A stretch of DNA of 64,000 bases from Owenia fusiformis. Its lineage: Eukaryota; Annelida; Polychaeta; Sabellida; Oweniidae. Position 1 is the first letter of the stretch, and each line of letters begins with the position of its first letter. The stretch spans positions 40,395,394 through 40,459,393 of the forward strand of contig CAIIXF020000005.1 of the NCBI GenBank assembly GCA_903813345.2, in the 5' to 3' direction. The notes under the pieces are model-generated. The model saw nothing but the letters and a program-made list of their open reading frames with translations. It ran no database searches and was not told where the DNA came from. The translations under genes were made by a program, and so were the position numbers. Positions 1-10,268 of this stretch are shown piece by piece.

Positions 1-172
1 AATAAATTTGCATATTTTTTTTAAATCGAGGAAATATTGAAATTGAAGATGGGATCTCTTACAACATGTACAAGGAATTTATCACCACTTTAACTTCCAG
101 TAAAAAGTTCAATCTAATAACCTAGATATTACAAGCCTGATTAGACACAATTCATTTAAATAGTTTCCATAC

Positions 173-256
173 CTGTTTAGCATTAAGAATCTCATCTCGT
201 TTTTCCTCCTCTTCCTCAATTTTAGCTATATTCAGCAGTGTCATCCTCTCTTGGAG
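173..256 (-). CDS. CFAP99: CFAP99 coding exon 14 (last in window)
   Basis: The acceptor TTTTAG precedes 256 and the donor GTATGG follows 173. Length is 84 nt, phase 0 to 0. It encodes LQERMTLLNIAKIEEEEEKR and ends ILNAKQ. The gene continues past the left edge; positions 1-172 are intron with no exon visible. Confidence 0.88.
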
Positions 257-3200
257 CTAAAACATACAGATTAGTATACTGTAGGTGGTAAACTTGACTA
301 GATTTTACACAATATAAAGAAATGGGAATACAGCATCATACTTCAAGCTCATAGCCAGGGGGGGGGGGGGGGTAATTCGATTAATGAATTTATCAAGCAT
401 TATTTCAAAGTAATTTTACAGGCACATTACACATTCAGTAAGGAAGATAAAAATAGACAGACTGCTGTTTATCTGTTGACCTATGGTAAGTACCATTTAG
501 GCAATCAAAATGATGAATTGATTAAAATGCTATAAATGCACACCTCAGCAATAGACATCTCACTAAGGAGTCCATGTCCTGCAGTATTTGTGAGATCCAG
601 CATCTTAAACCTGACAACAGGGATACTCTCCATGGCCCGGATCTGTTGAATCAGCTCCACTTTGCGCTGCATCTCACGCTCAGCTTCCTCCAGGGCCTGA
701 CGCATCAGCTCACGACTCTCCTCATTAACCTCTTGGACTGAAATCATCAATCAGGTACATGGAATATGCTATCATTAAAGAAGGGCAATCTGTTTGATTC
801 AATATTTTTCCTTATTTCTGAATGGATACACATGGAATAAGCTATCATTAAAGAAGGGCAATCTAGTTTGATTCAACATTTTTCATGATAGATACACATA
901 AAATTGGATTATCTCAGTAAACTTCAAAATACCAAAATATTTTTAACCAATCAGCAACTTTTACATTCTTAACCTATTGACACAATAATATTTAGATCAT
1001 GAACACAAAACCCAGCAATTCTAAAATCATTGGCCATGTGTCTGAAGAAAATTTCGGAAGAAACAAGACTTACCTATTTTTTGTTTATACGACTGCAATC
1101 GTTTTTTAGATTCTTTTGCATTTTCGTGGCCCTCCAATATGTTTTCAACCAGTTTTCTGGAGGGGGAGAAAATATGTCATTAGCATAGTAATATGTAACA
1201 ATTCTCTATAAATCATACTCTCTGATTCGAGTGGTGATATTAATGGAATGTATTGAATACAAATTCAACTTTTCAAGTACTAAGTTTTCTATTTTTCATC
1301 CAATGTAAGATTTAATGTTAGCAATGAAATAAAAAAAAAAATGTTATTGCTAGTTCATAAAAATATCTCCATAAGGAGGTGCTGCCCCCTTGTGAACATC
1401 AGTGCTAAACAATCAGTTTTACTGAATGAAGAACAATATTTAATTTACCTCATTTCTTTTTCTTCTTCCAATCGTTGCTTTAAATATTCCTGCATCATTT
1501 CTTTAGCCTGAAATCAAGGGCAATTATAAATACATGTAGAACATTTTCATGTTGAAAATATATCATAGTAATATTTGGACAATGTATGAATGCAAGTTTC
1601 TTCTATTTAAAATTTATACATAAAAAGTGTTTTCAAAGATAAAACACATGTAAATAATAAATATTGACCAAATACAGAAAGAAAACTTCAAAAACAAACA
1701 AACAAAAAGACAAATTAAGTCTTACTTCTTCTTTCATATCTGTGACTTTCTGTTTGTTATCTTTTATCAGATTCTGCCTGGCAAGGATGGCTTCTTCATG
1801 ACTTAATTTACCCTCCAGTCTTCGCCTCTCAATTTCAGCCAAGTCCTTCTCTAAATCTTTCTGGCGCATATTCTTCTGCCATTCAAGGAAGTCTGATGTG
1901 TCTCGGGCACCTGATTCTAATTTTTCTAGTCTATAATAAATACATTCAGAATTAGATATTAAGCATTGTGATACACCATATCCAATCTTCTCTGGTGCAG
2001 TTGCCAGAAATAGAAAATATAATCTGATTATTCCGAATGAATTATGCATAAATTCAAAAAGTGATTTCATCATATTCATGGAAAAATGAGTCCATATAAC
2101 AAATAAGTAAGTTATGCTAATACTTCAATATGCCACAAATATAGTACTCTGTTTTATTATTAAAGCATGCATTGTTCAAATCAAAATCAACTTAAATATG
2201 GGAAATATCTATGCATATGCATATCTGCCATCATTGGATTGACCAATAAGAGAACCAGTAATGCAACTAGTGAATGATATTATTTGATACCATCCTACCT
2301 GGTTATTTCTTCCTGTTCTCGTTTGTCATAGAGTAGACCCTCTCTCAATATGGCTGCTGTGTTTAGTTTAATTGGGACACTATAATTCTACAAAACAGAA
2401 TCAAGAAAGCTCAAGTGATGCACATATATGGGTGAAAAATAATTATTTTTCATAAAAATTATCAGTTTGTGAATATTTTTCATATTCCAACTAAAGATTC
2501 ACCCATTTTGTATCGTTCACACAATAATTTTTCATAATTTCAATTTTTGATATTATAAGATAAAATCAAGAACACATACTAAATCATGCTAACATTTGCA
2601 TCTGATAAGGATAATTTTTTATTAATAATTCCTTTTCACATTTCAATGAATAAAAATAATCCAAGAAAATCAAAAATGAAATATATTTCACAAATGTTAC
2701 AAAGTATATTCATCTTGGCAAAAACTCTAATCCAAACATCACTCAAACATGAACCTTGTTTCGATCCCAGTTTTTAATTCAAGTGGACTCCAATGTTTTA
2801 AAAACCTTGAAATTTAGTGAACACATTCTAATCTGAACATTTCTGGCAAGTCCCAGTGATGTTCAGATTAGACAGGTTTCACTGTATTTCCTTTAATTAG
2901 TTTGAATACCCTGCAGCTTACCACCATATCTGGGAGGGGGTTACTTTTATGTCTGTCAAAATCCAGTTTATCCTCCTCTTCTTTCATAATTGTCTGCAGT
3001 TTACTTCTTGCTTTCTCTGACTTCTCTGGGTTAGCACATGCAAACTGGCTTCTAGATGCTTCCATCAGGCGCTCCTGCACAACATAACAATTTATTATTA
3101 TTTTTAGATGCTTACAACATGTGATCCTGCGTGATTCAACGATTTATTGTTTATTTCTGGAGGCTTCAGTCAAGTCTCCGACACAATAAAATAATTTGTT

Positions 3201-6200
3201 ATTCATCTCTAGTATAGAGAGTATCATAAGGCAGTCCTGTACAATACTATAACAATTTATTATCTATTTCTAGAGGCCTCCATTAGACACCAGTGCACAA
3301 AATGCACGATTTAAAATAGAAAAAGTTTTCTGTCATTTTTACCTCAGCCTTTCTACGGTTGATTTCTTTCTTGTGAGCAATTCTTCCCAATTCCTTGGGC
3401 TCTTCAAATATTTTTGGAGCTGTAGCAACAAACTTTTTCAACTTAGGAATCTGAAAGTAAACAATAAGAATTTAATAATCAAAAGTGATAATCAAATACA
3501 AAAATAAGGTATGCAGAATAAATACCCGCAAAAGTGTGTTTTCACTGGAGATAAACTAGTAAAATGAAAACAATTAAAAAAAGTTACAAACTAAGAAAAG
3601 TATTACAATACACAATATTTATAATTTCACACAGGGTTCTATTTTTGGTTTGATCATAATTTACGATTCCTAGAATTTCAAAGTAATTGTCAACACTTAG
3701 ATGAGAATGACAAAGTCAGTTTAGGTGAACAGAACATTTCATTTCAAAGATAGAATGTGATTAATTCATAGGCTTGGCAGAAGTATTTTTGATATACCAG
3801 CTATAACTCATTGTTTTGAATTCTTTGACACAATAATGGCTTTAATTGCAAAATACTTCAAATCTACTCACTGGTTCTGGCATGGGGACAGCTCTTGGTC
3901 TTGGCTGGGTTATGTTGAATGCTTTGATGTCTGAAAATATACAGGTATATCAAAAAATCATGAACAGGGATTTTAGATATTTCATCTTTTATTTCCTTAA
4001 AAACTACGCATGAACCTGTGAACAGAATATAAATGTCATAGTTGGTGGTTTAAATTAAACCAAATTAAAGTCAAAATATGTTGAGAAATCATTTTCTGAT
4101 CATTTATACGAATTGATGATTTAAATATTGTGATTCATGATATGTGAATATCATGGTATGGATATTGGTCATTTAAAAGAAATACACCAGCTTAACAGTA
4201 TTTAACTAACTAGGTAATGTATCAATTTCTATGCTGGAAGATACCTGTTGTGTGGACTGGGGGTTTCTTTGGTTTCACTTTGTTTGCAATTCTATCAGAC
4301 AGTTGTTCTATCAACTCTTGAAGCTCTGGAAGCCAACTGGAATAAGATGGGAGGGGTTATAAATTCATTTATATCACAATCGCTATGATATTAGGTATAT
4401 AAAGCAGGTTCAATGCTGTTGTATTACGAGCCAAACAATGCAAAAGTGAAATGATAAAGCCATATCAGCATTTCTACCATGAGACCATATATCATTTGTA
4501 AATAATTTGAGAAAATATGAAACAACAATTCCCCTTGTAAGGCCCTGTATAGTATTGGACCTTAAAATTGGTGATATTGAGTTTATTTAAAAATATATGA
4601 ATTGACCTTTCCCATTGTAAAGTCCTTTATTGTACCTAAGAATTGGTGATATTAGGTTTATTTGAATATATGAAATGACCTTTCCCCTTGTACCATAGCC
4701 CTGTATTGTACCTTAGAATTGGTCATATTAGGTTTATTTAAAGATATATGAAACAACCCCTTCCCCTTGTAAAACCCTGTATGGTATCATACCTTAGAAT
4801 TGGTGATATTAGGTTTGTCTGCACAAATGTGCTCTCATACAGTTTATTCCACTCATCACGAATCCATGTCCTTAAGTTCTTCTCATTAAGGAAGAAATTC
4901 AAAAACTGAAAGTAAAATCAGATAAATACATGTTACAGTAAAATCCCGGTAAAAAATATGTGTTTCTGTTGTACAATATAAGGTATACACATGACAGTAA
5001 AACCAGTATACTTATTAGAGTAAAATCTGTGTATATATTAGTAAAACTTGTTTATTTGAGCACCTCTCTATAAAAGCATGTGTCAATGTGAACACTTTTT
5101 GGTCTCATTTTTTCCCCATTAATTGCCATGTCCATCTTCATTCACTAGGCTCCCATCGATGAACGCAGTGAAGACCGAGTGTGCGAAGATGTGCCATGTC
5201 GAAGAAACAATGATATTCAAATGTGAAAATGATTTGCCACCCTCACGAAAATCTATTTGTACCCTGCCAAAAGGGTGAAATATTAAAATATTTTGGCCAA
5301 ATCAGGTTAATTAAATTGTCACCTTGTTGAGAGAATGAGGTGCCCTTTGTATTTATCATCTCTTCTTTACAAATTATTGTAAAAGGTATAAAGAATGGAT
5401 ATTGCAGATACTATATGGTTGAATTATTGCTTGAATGGATGGATCAGTGTCAACACACAGGCAGATGCCAACCTTAATTGTCATGCATGGCTGACCATTC
5501 CATGAGTGCAATTATCCAACCATAATCTGCAATATCCAAATTATCAGGATTCAATATTGAAAAATATGATATATTCAAGGATAATAATTGTCACAAATAC
5601 AATGGAAAACTGACAGTGGTGAAGAATTTAAATGACTCAAGATCATTTAGTAATAAGATGCCATTTCAATAGACAACATGACAGTGAAGTGTACCCATAT
5701 ATCAGTATATTTTATGACTTTAAAACACACTAACACAAGTACATGTACTTGTGTTAAAAATGAAGCCAAAAATCTATACAAGATGTGAAAGTCACCTTAG
5801 TTGTGCCTGACCTGATTGGTTCCAATTCCGGGATATCAAAACATGCATGGAATCAGATCACAAAAACAGAGTACAGAGTAAATATTTGACATTTTGAATC
5901 CAACAAAAACATTAAGTTTAGTATCACACACGTGCCTATTCAAATTGTTTGCTACTGAGATACCAACAAACATAGACAAACAAATATGCATACAGTTTAC
6001 ACACGTCCAAATACGATTTATTGACTTCAAAGTTTTACAAATCTTAAGTAGAAAGCAAGTGCACTAAAGTACAATAAAGTACTCTGTCCTACTTGGTTAA
6101 AGTCAATGTTTTAATAATTATCATCACTTGAGACTAAATAATGAATTATGTCAACAACTTTTATAATTTATCAATTCTACATCAATTTTACACACATGTC

Positions 6201-8270
6201 GGCTTGTGGTACATTGGTTTCATCATGGGCTTTCAATTAGAGTTGAAAGCCCATGGTTTTATACAGCATATGCATTAGAATATGCTGTAATTGTAATGGA
6301 GTTAATACAGGTGAAATTAAATAATAGCAGTTGTTCATACCATGGACATGTTCATACTTTGTCCTACAAATGTTTCTGCCCCCCCCCCTCCCCCTAGACC
6401 ATCCCTCCCTCCGTCTTAACTATTTCACTGACCTGATTGTGCACTATAGTATGAGTAAAGAGGTGCACAATGACATGGAAATTCAGACAGCTTTTCAAAA
6501 TCATTTAAAAATAAACAATATATTCTTAGCCAAAAAAGCTCACATAATTTAAAAAATATAAAATAAAAACATGTTTGTGCAAATTAAATTATATTTCTGC
6601 ATAGCCAAGTACTTTGAGACACTTTTAAAAATTGTCATGGTGAACAATAGCCAAAGTCAAGTTTAAATCATCAGTGCAAAAAAGGTAAACATAACAGATT
6701 GAAAGTAGGACATGGAGTATCCTGTTTAAAGTTCTTCACTATATTCATGTTAATTAGTCATAAAATCTTCAAAAAGAGTTTAAGATAACGGATTTAAACA
6801 AACAATAATTTATTATTCTAATGTATTTACTTTGGTTAGACTCAAGTCAATAAATAAAATAAACGTTTACATAAAACAATTAAATGTGAATAAATGATAT
6901 TGATAAGAGAATAAATAATGAAATTAAATCAATTAATCTTATTTGCTTCTTGATAATAGCGTGAGTACATCTAAGGTGTTCATGTGAACAATTAGAGTTG
7001 CTAAAAATCAGAGAGTTCAAAGTACAATTTATTTCTCAAGACAAAAGTTCACACAGTTAGACATTATAAAGTCCATATAGATATTATCCATAATTTTTTA
7101 AATTGGTCAAATTTTGATTCTTCTGAACATGTACATGAAGCTTTCTTTAAGTCCATATTTTGAACTACAATGCCATCCTGAACACCATGTATATGGATAC
7201 ACCAGTTTAACTCATTGTATTTATGTAACTAGCTACTTACCCTATACATTTTATTAACATCCTGAGATCGGACAAACTTCCTGAAGTGTGACATCCCAAG
7301 TTCATCCAACCGGAACAATGCTATATAGGCAAATACTGGAAACAACAGAATTTTGAAAATGAGAATATCAGAATTTTTTAAACAAATCTTACTGAAAAAA
7401 TTAATTGAATTATATTTAAAACTTCATTTGATTTCTTATGATTGAAATATTGAGACTAATGACAGCCACAACAGGAATGATTTGAGTTTACAATAAAATT
7501 ATTCCAACAACTTTTTAAGGATGATTTCTCAATATCCACAATGGTAGAAAACCAAGGTTAATTTTGTTCTGGTTAAGCCCTCTCCCTCTATAGTGAAAGT
7601 ATCAATTTATTTAAAATTCCCCAAAAAATGCCAAAAAATCATATTCTAATTTACTCATGAAACTGTCATCCCCTAATAACAAAACATCATTCTTCATTAA
7701 CTGTTAACATTTTCACACCATCCCTTACCTATATATAAATTCTTTTCTGATCTCAGAACTCTTCTTCCATCCTTTGCAAAGAAGCCATCCATGACGACCT
7801 TCATTATATTGTCATATCTGATACAACCAGAAAACACCTCAACAATGAAGGTGTGGTCACTCTCATCAAGACTCTGCAAGACAATGCGATCATAAATGCC
7901 TTTCCAAATATATAACACATGATGAGTAGTTTTGGAATGAACAGAGATTATCCTACATGAGGTAAAGGATATTGGGATTATCCTGGGGTCAATTTAATGT
8001 ATCTTCCCATCAGCATGATCTGCCCACTCTGCAACTTTATGAGAACAAACATTCACCTTGATAAATTATTTGTGCCACAAAAATGCAACTAACTATTTTC
8101 TGTAAGAGGTGCTTTAATTTTTTTGAAATTCTCTATGAGACTGCATAGTATGTTGTACTTACTGGTCTCTTTTTGATGTAAGAGTTGACATGTTCTTCAA
8201 CTGATGATGTCACAGGATTGTAGGAGTTAAGCACTGCCACACAGTCTTGAATTAAACCCTTGTAGTTCAT
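173..8270 (-). CDS. CFAP99: CFAP99, cilia- and flagella-associated protein 99 (14 exons, 3' end outside window)
   Basis: This is a spliced gene read on the minus strand. Fourteen exons with GT-AG borders join in frame to give 529 codons, and the last one in the window ends at a donor, so the C-terminus lies beyond position 1. Three segments match the CFAP99 family as I know it. The globular N-terminal part (about residues 1-155) contains the EVFSGC and LDELG motifs. A proline-rich linker (about 170-205) carries TQPRPRA. A long charged coiled coil from about residue 205 onward includes the RRRLEGKLSHEEAILARQ segment. The product is expected at the ciliary axoneme; its precise position there is not visible from sequence. 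It is divergent from, and head to head with, the NDRG gene at 10257. The family assignment is strong, and individual exon borders are inferred by eye. Confidence 0.92.
544..737 (-). CDS. CFAP99: CFAP99 coding exon 13
   Basis: The acceptor TTTCAG precedes 737 and a weak donor GTGTGC follows 544. Length is 194 nt, phase 1 to 0. It encodes VQEVNEESRELMRQALEEAE and ends GLLSEMSIAE. The weak donor is kept because the frame continues exactly into the next exon. Confidence 0.88.
738..1073 (-). repeat. CFAP99 intron 12 with a tandem duplication
   Basis: This intron contains two adjacent ~70 bp copies, about 757-829 and 830-897. Both read ACATGGAATA(T/A)GCTATCA followed by AAAGAAGGGCAATCT. The first copy starts only about 20 bp from the acceptor of exon 13. 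Nothing else is seen in it. Confidence 0.75.
1074..1156 (-). CDS. CFAP99: CFAP99 coding exon 12
   Basis: The acceptor CTCCAG, with a strong pyrimidine tract, precedes 1156. The donor GTAAGT follows 1074. Length is 83 nt, phase 2 to 1. It encodes KLVENILEGHENAKESKKR and continues to YKQKI. Confidence 0.9.
1449..1507 (-). CDS. CFAP99: CFAP99 coding exon 11
   Basis: The acceptor TTTCAG precedes 1507 and the donor GTAAAT follows 1449. Length is 59 nt, phase 0 to 2. It encodes AKEMMQEYLKQRLEEEKEM, which is coiled coil. Confidence 0.9.
1726..1930 (-). CDS. CFAP99: CFAP99 coding exon 10
   Basis: The acceptor TTATAG precedes 1930 and the donor GTAAGA follows 1726. Length is 205 nt, phase 2 to 0, the longest exon of this gene in the window. 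It encodes GARDTSDFLEWQKNMRQKD and, further on, RRRLEGKLSHEEAILARQ, the best-conserved coiled-coil block of the family. Confidence 0.93.
2299..2387 (-). CDS. CFAP99: CFAP99 coding exon 9
   Basis: The acceptor TTGTAG precedes 2387 and the donor GTAGGA follows 2299. Length is 89 nt, phase 0 to 2. It encodes NYSVPIKLNTAAILREGLLY and ends EQEEIT. Confidence 0.9.
2388..2921 (-). other. CFAP99 intron 8, with decayed Tc1/pogo-like MITE at about 2768-2886
   Basis: Most of the intron is unremarkable AT-rich sequence. The stretch from about 2768 to 2886 carries the GTGAACAC... GTTCAGATTAGACAGG-type body and ends GGTTTCACTGTA. It resembles the better-preserved family members at 15801-15987 and 39066-39249. 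Confidence 0.5.
2922..3074 (-). CDS. CFAP99: CFAP99 coding exon 8
   Basis: The acceptor TGTGCAG precedes 3074 and the donor GTAAGC follows 2922. Length is 153 nt, phase 0 to 0. It encodes ERLMEASRSQFACANPEKSE and continues to LPDMV. The exon start and acceptor resemble the first unit of a ~55 bp repeat extending into the upstream intron. Confidence 0.9.
3049..3315. repeat. ~55 bp degenerate tandem repeat spanning the exon 8 acceptor of CFAP99
   Basis: Diverged units start near 3051, 3105, 3161, 3213 and 3273 on the plus strand. Each has the form TCTAGA-like, GCTTCCA-like, TCCTGCAC-like, then AACAATTTATTATT-like. The first unit covers the first ~24 nt of exon 8 plus its 3' splice site, so the intron carries decayed copies of an exon-intron border. 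Confidence 0.6.
3343..3450 (-). CDS. CFAP99: CFAP99 coding exon 7
   Basis: The acceptor TTTCAG precedes 3450 and the donor GTAAAA follows 3343. Length is 108 nt, phase 0 to 0. It encodes IPKLKKFVATAPKIFEEPKE and ends in a basic segment, INRRKAE, where the coiled coil begins. Confidence 0.9.
3451..3871 (-). other. CFAP99 intron 6
   Basis: This is an AT-rich intron with no repeat or ORF that I can support. Confidence 0.6.
3872..3930 (-). CDS. CFAP99: CFAP99 coding exon 6
   Basis: The acceptor TTTCAG precedes 3930 and the donor GTGAGT follows 3872. Length is 59 nt, phase 1 to 0. It encodes DIKAFNITQPRPRAVPMPEP, a conserved proline-rich linker of the family. Confidence 0.92.
4245..4336 (-). CDS. 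CFAP99: CFAP99 coding exon 5
   Basis: The acceptor TTCCAG precedes 4336 and the donor GTATCT follows 4245. Length is 92 nt, phase 2 to 1. It encodes SWLPELQELIEQLSDR, then a basic and proline-rich stretch. Confidence 0.9.
4515..4818. repeat. ~76-80 bp tandem repeat spanning the exon 4 donor of CFAP99
   Basis: Four units share ACCTTAGAATTGGTGATATT at about 4559, 4635, 4711 and 4791 (plus strand). They are separated by ACCTTTCCCCTTGTAAAGCC-like sequence. The unit at 4791 contains the last ~25 nt of exon 4 and its GTATGA donor. On the minus strand the units at 4711 and 4635 retain an AG|GTAC border and so are potential decoy donors; the one at 4559 reads AG|GTCC. Confidence 0.8.
4793..4905 (-). 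CDS. CFAP99: CFAP99 coding exon 4
   Basis: The acceptor TTTCAG precedes 4905 and the donor GTATGA follows 4793. Length is 113 nt, phase 0 to 2. It encodes FLNFFLNEKNLRTWIRDEW and continues to SPIL. The 3' end of the exon and its donor form the first unit of a ~76-80 bp tandem repeat that continues into the downstream intron. Confidence 0.92.
4906..7240 (-). other. CFAP99 intron 3 (2.3 kb)
   Basis: The intron carries a decayed MITE fragment at about 4990-5110 (CAGTAAAACC ... TGTGAACACTTTTTGGTCTC) and a short perfect hairpin at about 6226-6255. Two short ORFs around 6206-6552 have no coding support. The remainder is AT-rich with nothing recognisable. Confidence 0.55.
6225..6256. repeat. Short hairpin, copy 1 of a recurring palindrome
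   Basis: The arms CATGGGCTTTCAA and TTGAAAGCCCATG flank TTAGAG, forming a near-perfect inverted repeat. Related copies lie at about 9436-9467 and 29850-29883. Confidence 0.8.
7241..7335 (-). CDS. CFAP99: CFAP99 coding exon 3
   Basis: The acceptor TTCCAG precedes 7335 and the donor GTAAGT follows 7241. Length is 95 nt, phase 1 to 0. It encodes FAYIALFRLDELGMSHF and continues to KMYR. The LDELG motif is family-typical. Confidence 0.92.
7336..7728 (-). other. CFAP99 intron 2
   Basis: This is AT-rich intron; I see no repeat or RNA gene in it. Confidence 0.55.
7729..7873 (-). CDS. CFAP99: CFAP99 coding exon 2
   Basis: The acceptor TTGCAG precedes 7873 and the donor GTAAGG follows 7729. Length is 145 nt, entering in phase 0 and leaving in phase 1. 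It encodes SLDESDHTFIVEVFSGC and continues to NLYI, the most recognisable N-terminal block of the family. Confidence 0.92.
8163..8270 (-). CDS. CFAP99: CFAP99 coding exon 1
   Basis: The start ATG is at 8270-8268, and 36 codons begin MNYKGLIQDC. The donor GTAAGT follows at 8162 and the exon ends in phase 0. Just upstream on the minus strand there is no good pyrimidine tract. The acceptor is probably the TTAAG ending at 8290 or the CCCAG ending at 8278, so the 5' edge of this exon is uncertain although the start codon is not. Confidence 0.85.
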
Positions 8271-8289
8271 CGTTCTTCTGGGTTCTCAC

Positions 8290-9926
8290 CTTAAAGCATA
8301 GACATGATCATTTTACAATGGCCAGAGAATCATGCATTATGCTCAATGTACTGGAGATTGCAGTGAAACAAAGTCTTGTGCTTTCCGTCCACTTTACACA
8401 GATTACAGGGGCGTGATGCAGGACTAAATGAATCCTAACTATCATCATTGCTTACAAAGGAATAATTTTGAGGATACTGAAAACTGTTTTCCTAATGTGA
8501 AAAACATAGCATAGATAAAATAATGAGTGTTGGATAGAGCTAGTAATTTTCTTGAATAACTCTTTTTGCATCAGGTGTACATCTTTATATCTATTTGCCA
8601 GTTCTCACTTGTGCTTTTACTCACTTGCTATTTAAGAAAAAAATTATGTTTTTCATTTCACGCATCTCTTTATAAAATGTGAGTTCATATTAGTACATGG
8701 AAAGCCCTTGAAACCCCATGTCTGTATCAGTTGTTATTCATTGTTATTTCACTCAGTTTCACTAAAAATTTCTACCTTTGCTGACTGAGCTGACCACCTT
8801 TAAAATGACAATACAATGCAATATCTCATTTTTTGACATTGCTCACTTCAATTCTGATACTGGTTTAGGAAAAACACCATCCGCCGACCACTGACCAGGC
8901 ACTCTCCACAGTTGGGTACATGTGGTCAGTGGTCGGCTGTCTGCCTTTTACATAAAGATGAAAAGATGCAAGTAAGAAAGTAAGATGCAGAAGAAAGTAA
9001 AACTAAAACTGGGAATCCAATAACTAAGGTGGTGATTTAAAAATGTACTTAATCATTTCAAATCAAAATGAAAAATGTAACATCGTCGTGGTATGTAATG
9101 TCATATTTTTAAGTGATGTCTCAGTTTCACTTTGGATTATGATGAGAAAACTCACGTAGCATTGCATTAAGTTCATTAATATGAAACGCAACAAAAACAC
9201 ACTTTACATTGTCAACTGGTAAAAACTACATTCAATATGACAAAAAAAGCTTTCTAATGGTGAACTGAAATGGTTAGTCACTTTTAATCCTGATAAGAGA
9301 ACGCACTTAACATTACATCTTGTTCAGAATTCAGTAGGCTATGATGACAACAAATCATTTTTATTTCGAAATTGTACTTAGATTTCAGTAAAAAATTAGG
9401 ATGGATTCCCGTAGAAACAATAGGTTGGTTAATGCATGGGGTTTCAATTAGAGTTGAAATCCCATGGTTAATGGTAGGTAAGGAACCTAAGGCAGGAAAA
9501 CTAAATCGAGAGGTGACGGTCATGACAGTCTACTTAGTAATGTAAGCTCATGGGCGTGGCGCCTTTGACGTACAGTACCGTGTTCAGAATAGTTCAGAAT
9601 AGAACTATTTAAAGTTGATAAAAAACTCAGATAGCATATCAAATAACGTCTTCGACAAAAACATTCCTTGGGAGCCTACCCCAGGACCCCCCAAGATGCG
9701 CGACCTTCGGCCAATCAGACATACGTAGATGCCGGTGGGCGTACCGACTCAAAATGTTATCCTGGAACTTAGAAGTTGCAGTTGAAAGCACTTATCGAAA
9801 ACGAATGAATGATTAGAAATTTCGAATCACGACGAGATTCGAATCAGAAATTTTAGAAACTAGACTAAACATCGATTTTCTTCTCTTAACGATAGTTCTG
9901 GAATTCAAAACCTTTCACAAACTTAC
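8290..9926 (-). other. Probable CFAP99 5'UTR intron
   Basis: This lies between the inferred non-coding first exon (donor at 9926-9925) and coding exon 1. It contains a hairpin at about 8883-8937 with 15 nt arms, GCCGACCACTGACCA and its complement. It also holds copy 2 of the CATGGG(G/C)TTTCAA palindrome at about 9436-9467. The 79-codon frame on the minus strand at 9284-9523 overlaps that palindrome and is not supported as a gene. Confidence 0.45.
9436..9467. repeat. Short hairpin, copy 2
   Basis: CATGGGGTTTCAA, ATTAGAG, TTGAAATCCCATG: the same design as the copy at 6225-6256. The arms here carry paired changes (GGGGTTT against AAATCCC) that largely preserve base pairing. Confidence 0.8.
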
Positions 9927-10020
9927 CTTAGTTTCTTTCAAATAAAGAGAATCATAAATCAATCAGAACAGAATGCATTAACCCCTAAAATATTGTATAA
10001 ACGTGGTGAATTTTAAAATT
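9927..10020 (-). other. CFAP99: Probable non-coding first exon of CFAP99 (5' end undefined)
   Basis: On the minus strand a strong donor, AAG|GTAAGT, ends an exon at 9927. It would supply the 5'UTR spliced to the start-codon exon at 8270. The upstream limit is a guess, and there is no transcript evidence in the sequence itself. Confidence 0.4.
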
Positions 10021-10256
10021 TTATGTTTATATTGACAACAAGGTTACTGCGCATGTCCGGAAACAGATAGTTCTCCAGTCAGCAAAGCTTGACTGACTCA
10101 TTGGCCCGATAAAATTTCTCTGCTTGGAGAAAATCCAATTAGTGTTCGGCTATATCCGTAATTCCTCGGCTCTGCATGACATTTTGACCGTCTGCATTCA
10201 AAACAACAAATAGAAGAAAATCTGCTCTCAAAGGAAGAAGACGTACAAGAAGAAAT
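9928..10256. promoter_or_regulatory. Putative bidirectional promoter between CFAP99 and NDRG
   Basis: The two 5' ends diverge from this interval. TGCGCATG at 10048-10055 resembles an NRF1 site. It is followed immediately by CCGGAA (10057-10062), an ETS core, and a CCAAT pentamer lies near 10135. If the plus transcript starts upstream of 10176, its leader has a three-codon uORF, ATGACATTTTGA at 10176-10187. Factor binding is inferred from motif shape only. Confidence 0.5.
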
Positions 10257-10268
10257 ATGACAGTAACT
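10257..10268 (+). CDS. NDRG: NDRG exon 1, coding part
   Basis: ATGACAGTAACT is followed by the donor GTAAGT, giving MTVT. The phase is 0 and matches exon 2. The exon is short, so the start is inferred from its promoter-proximal position, the strong donor and the compatible phase. An in-frame ATG further upstream was not found. Confidence 0.65.

Noticed and set aside
359-372. Poly-G runs here, near 10794-10810 and near 21940
   Set aside because: They are simple homopolymers, of uncertain length in any assembly. No function is claimed outside the G-rich array.
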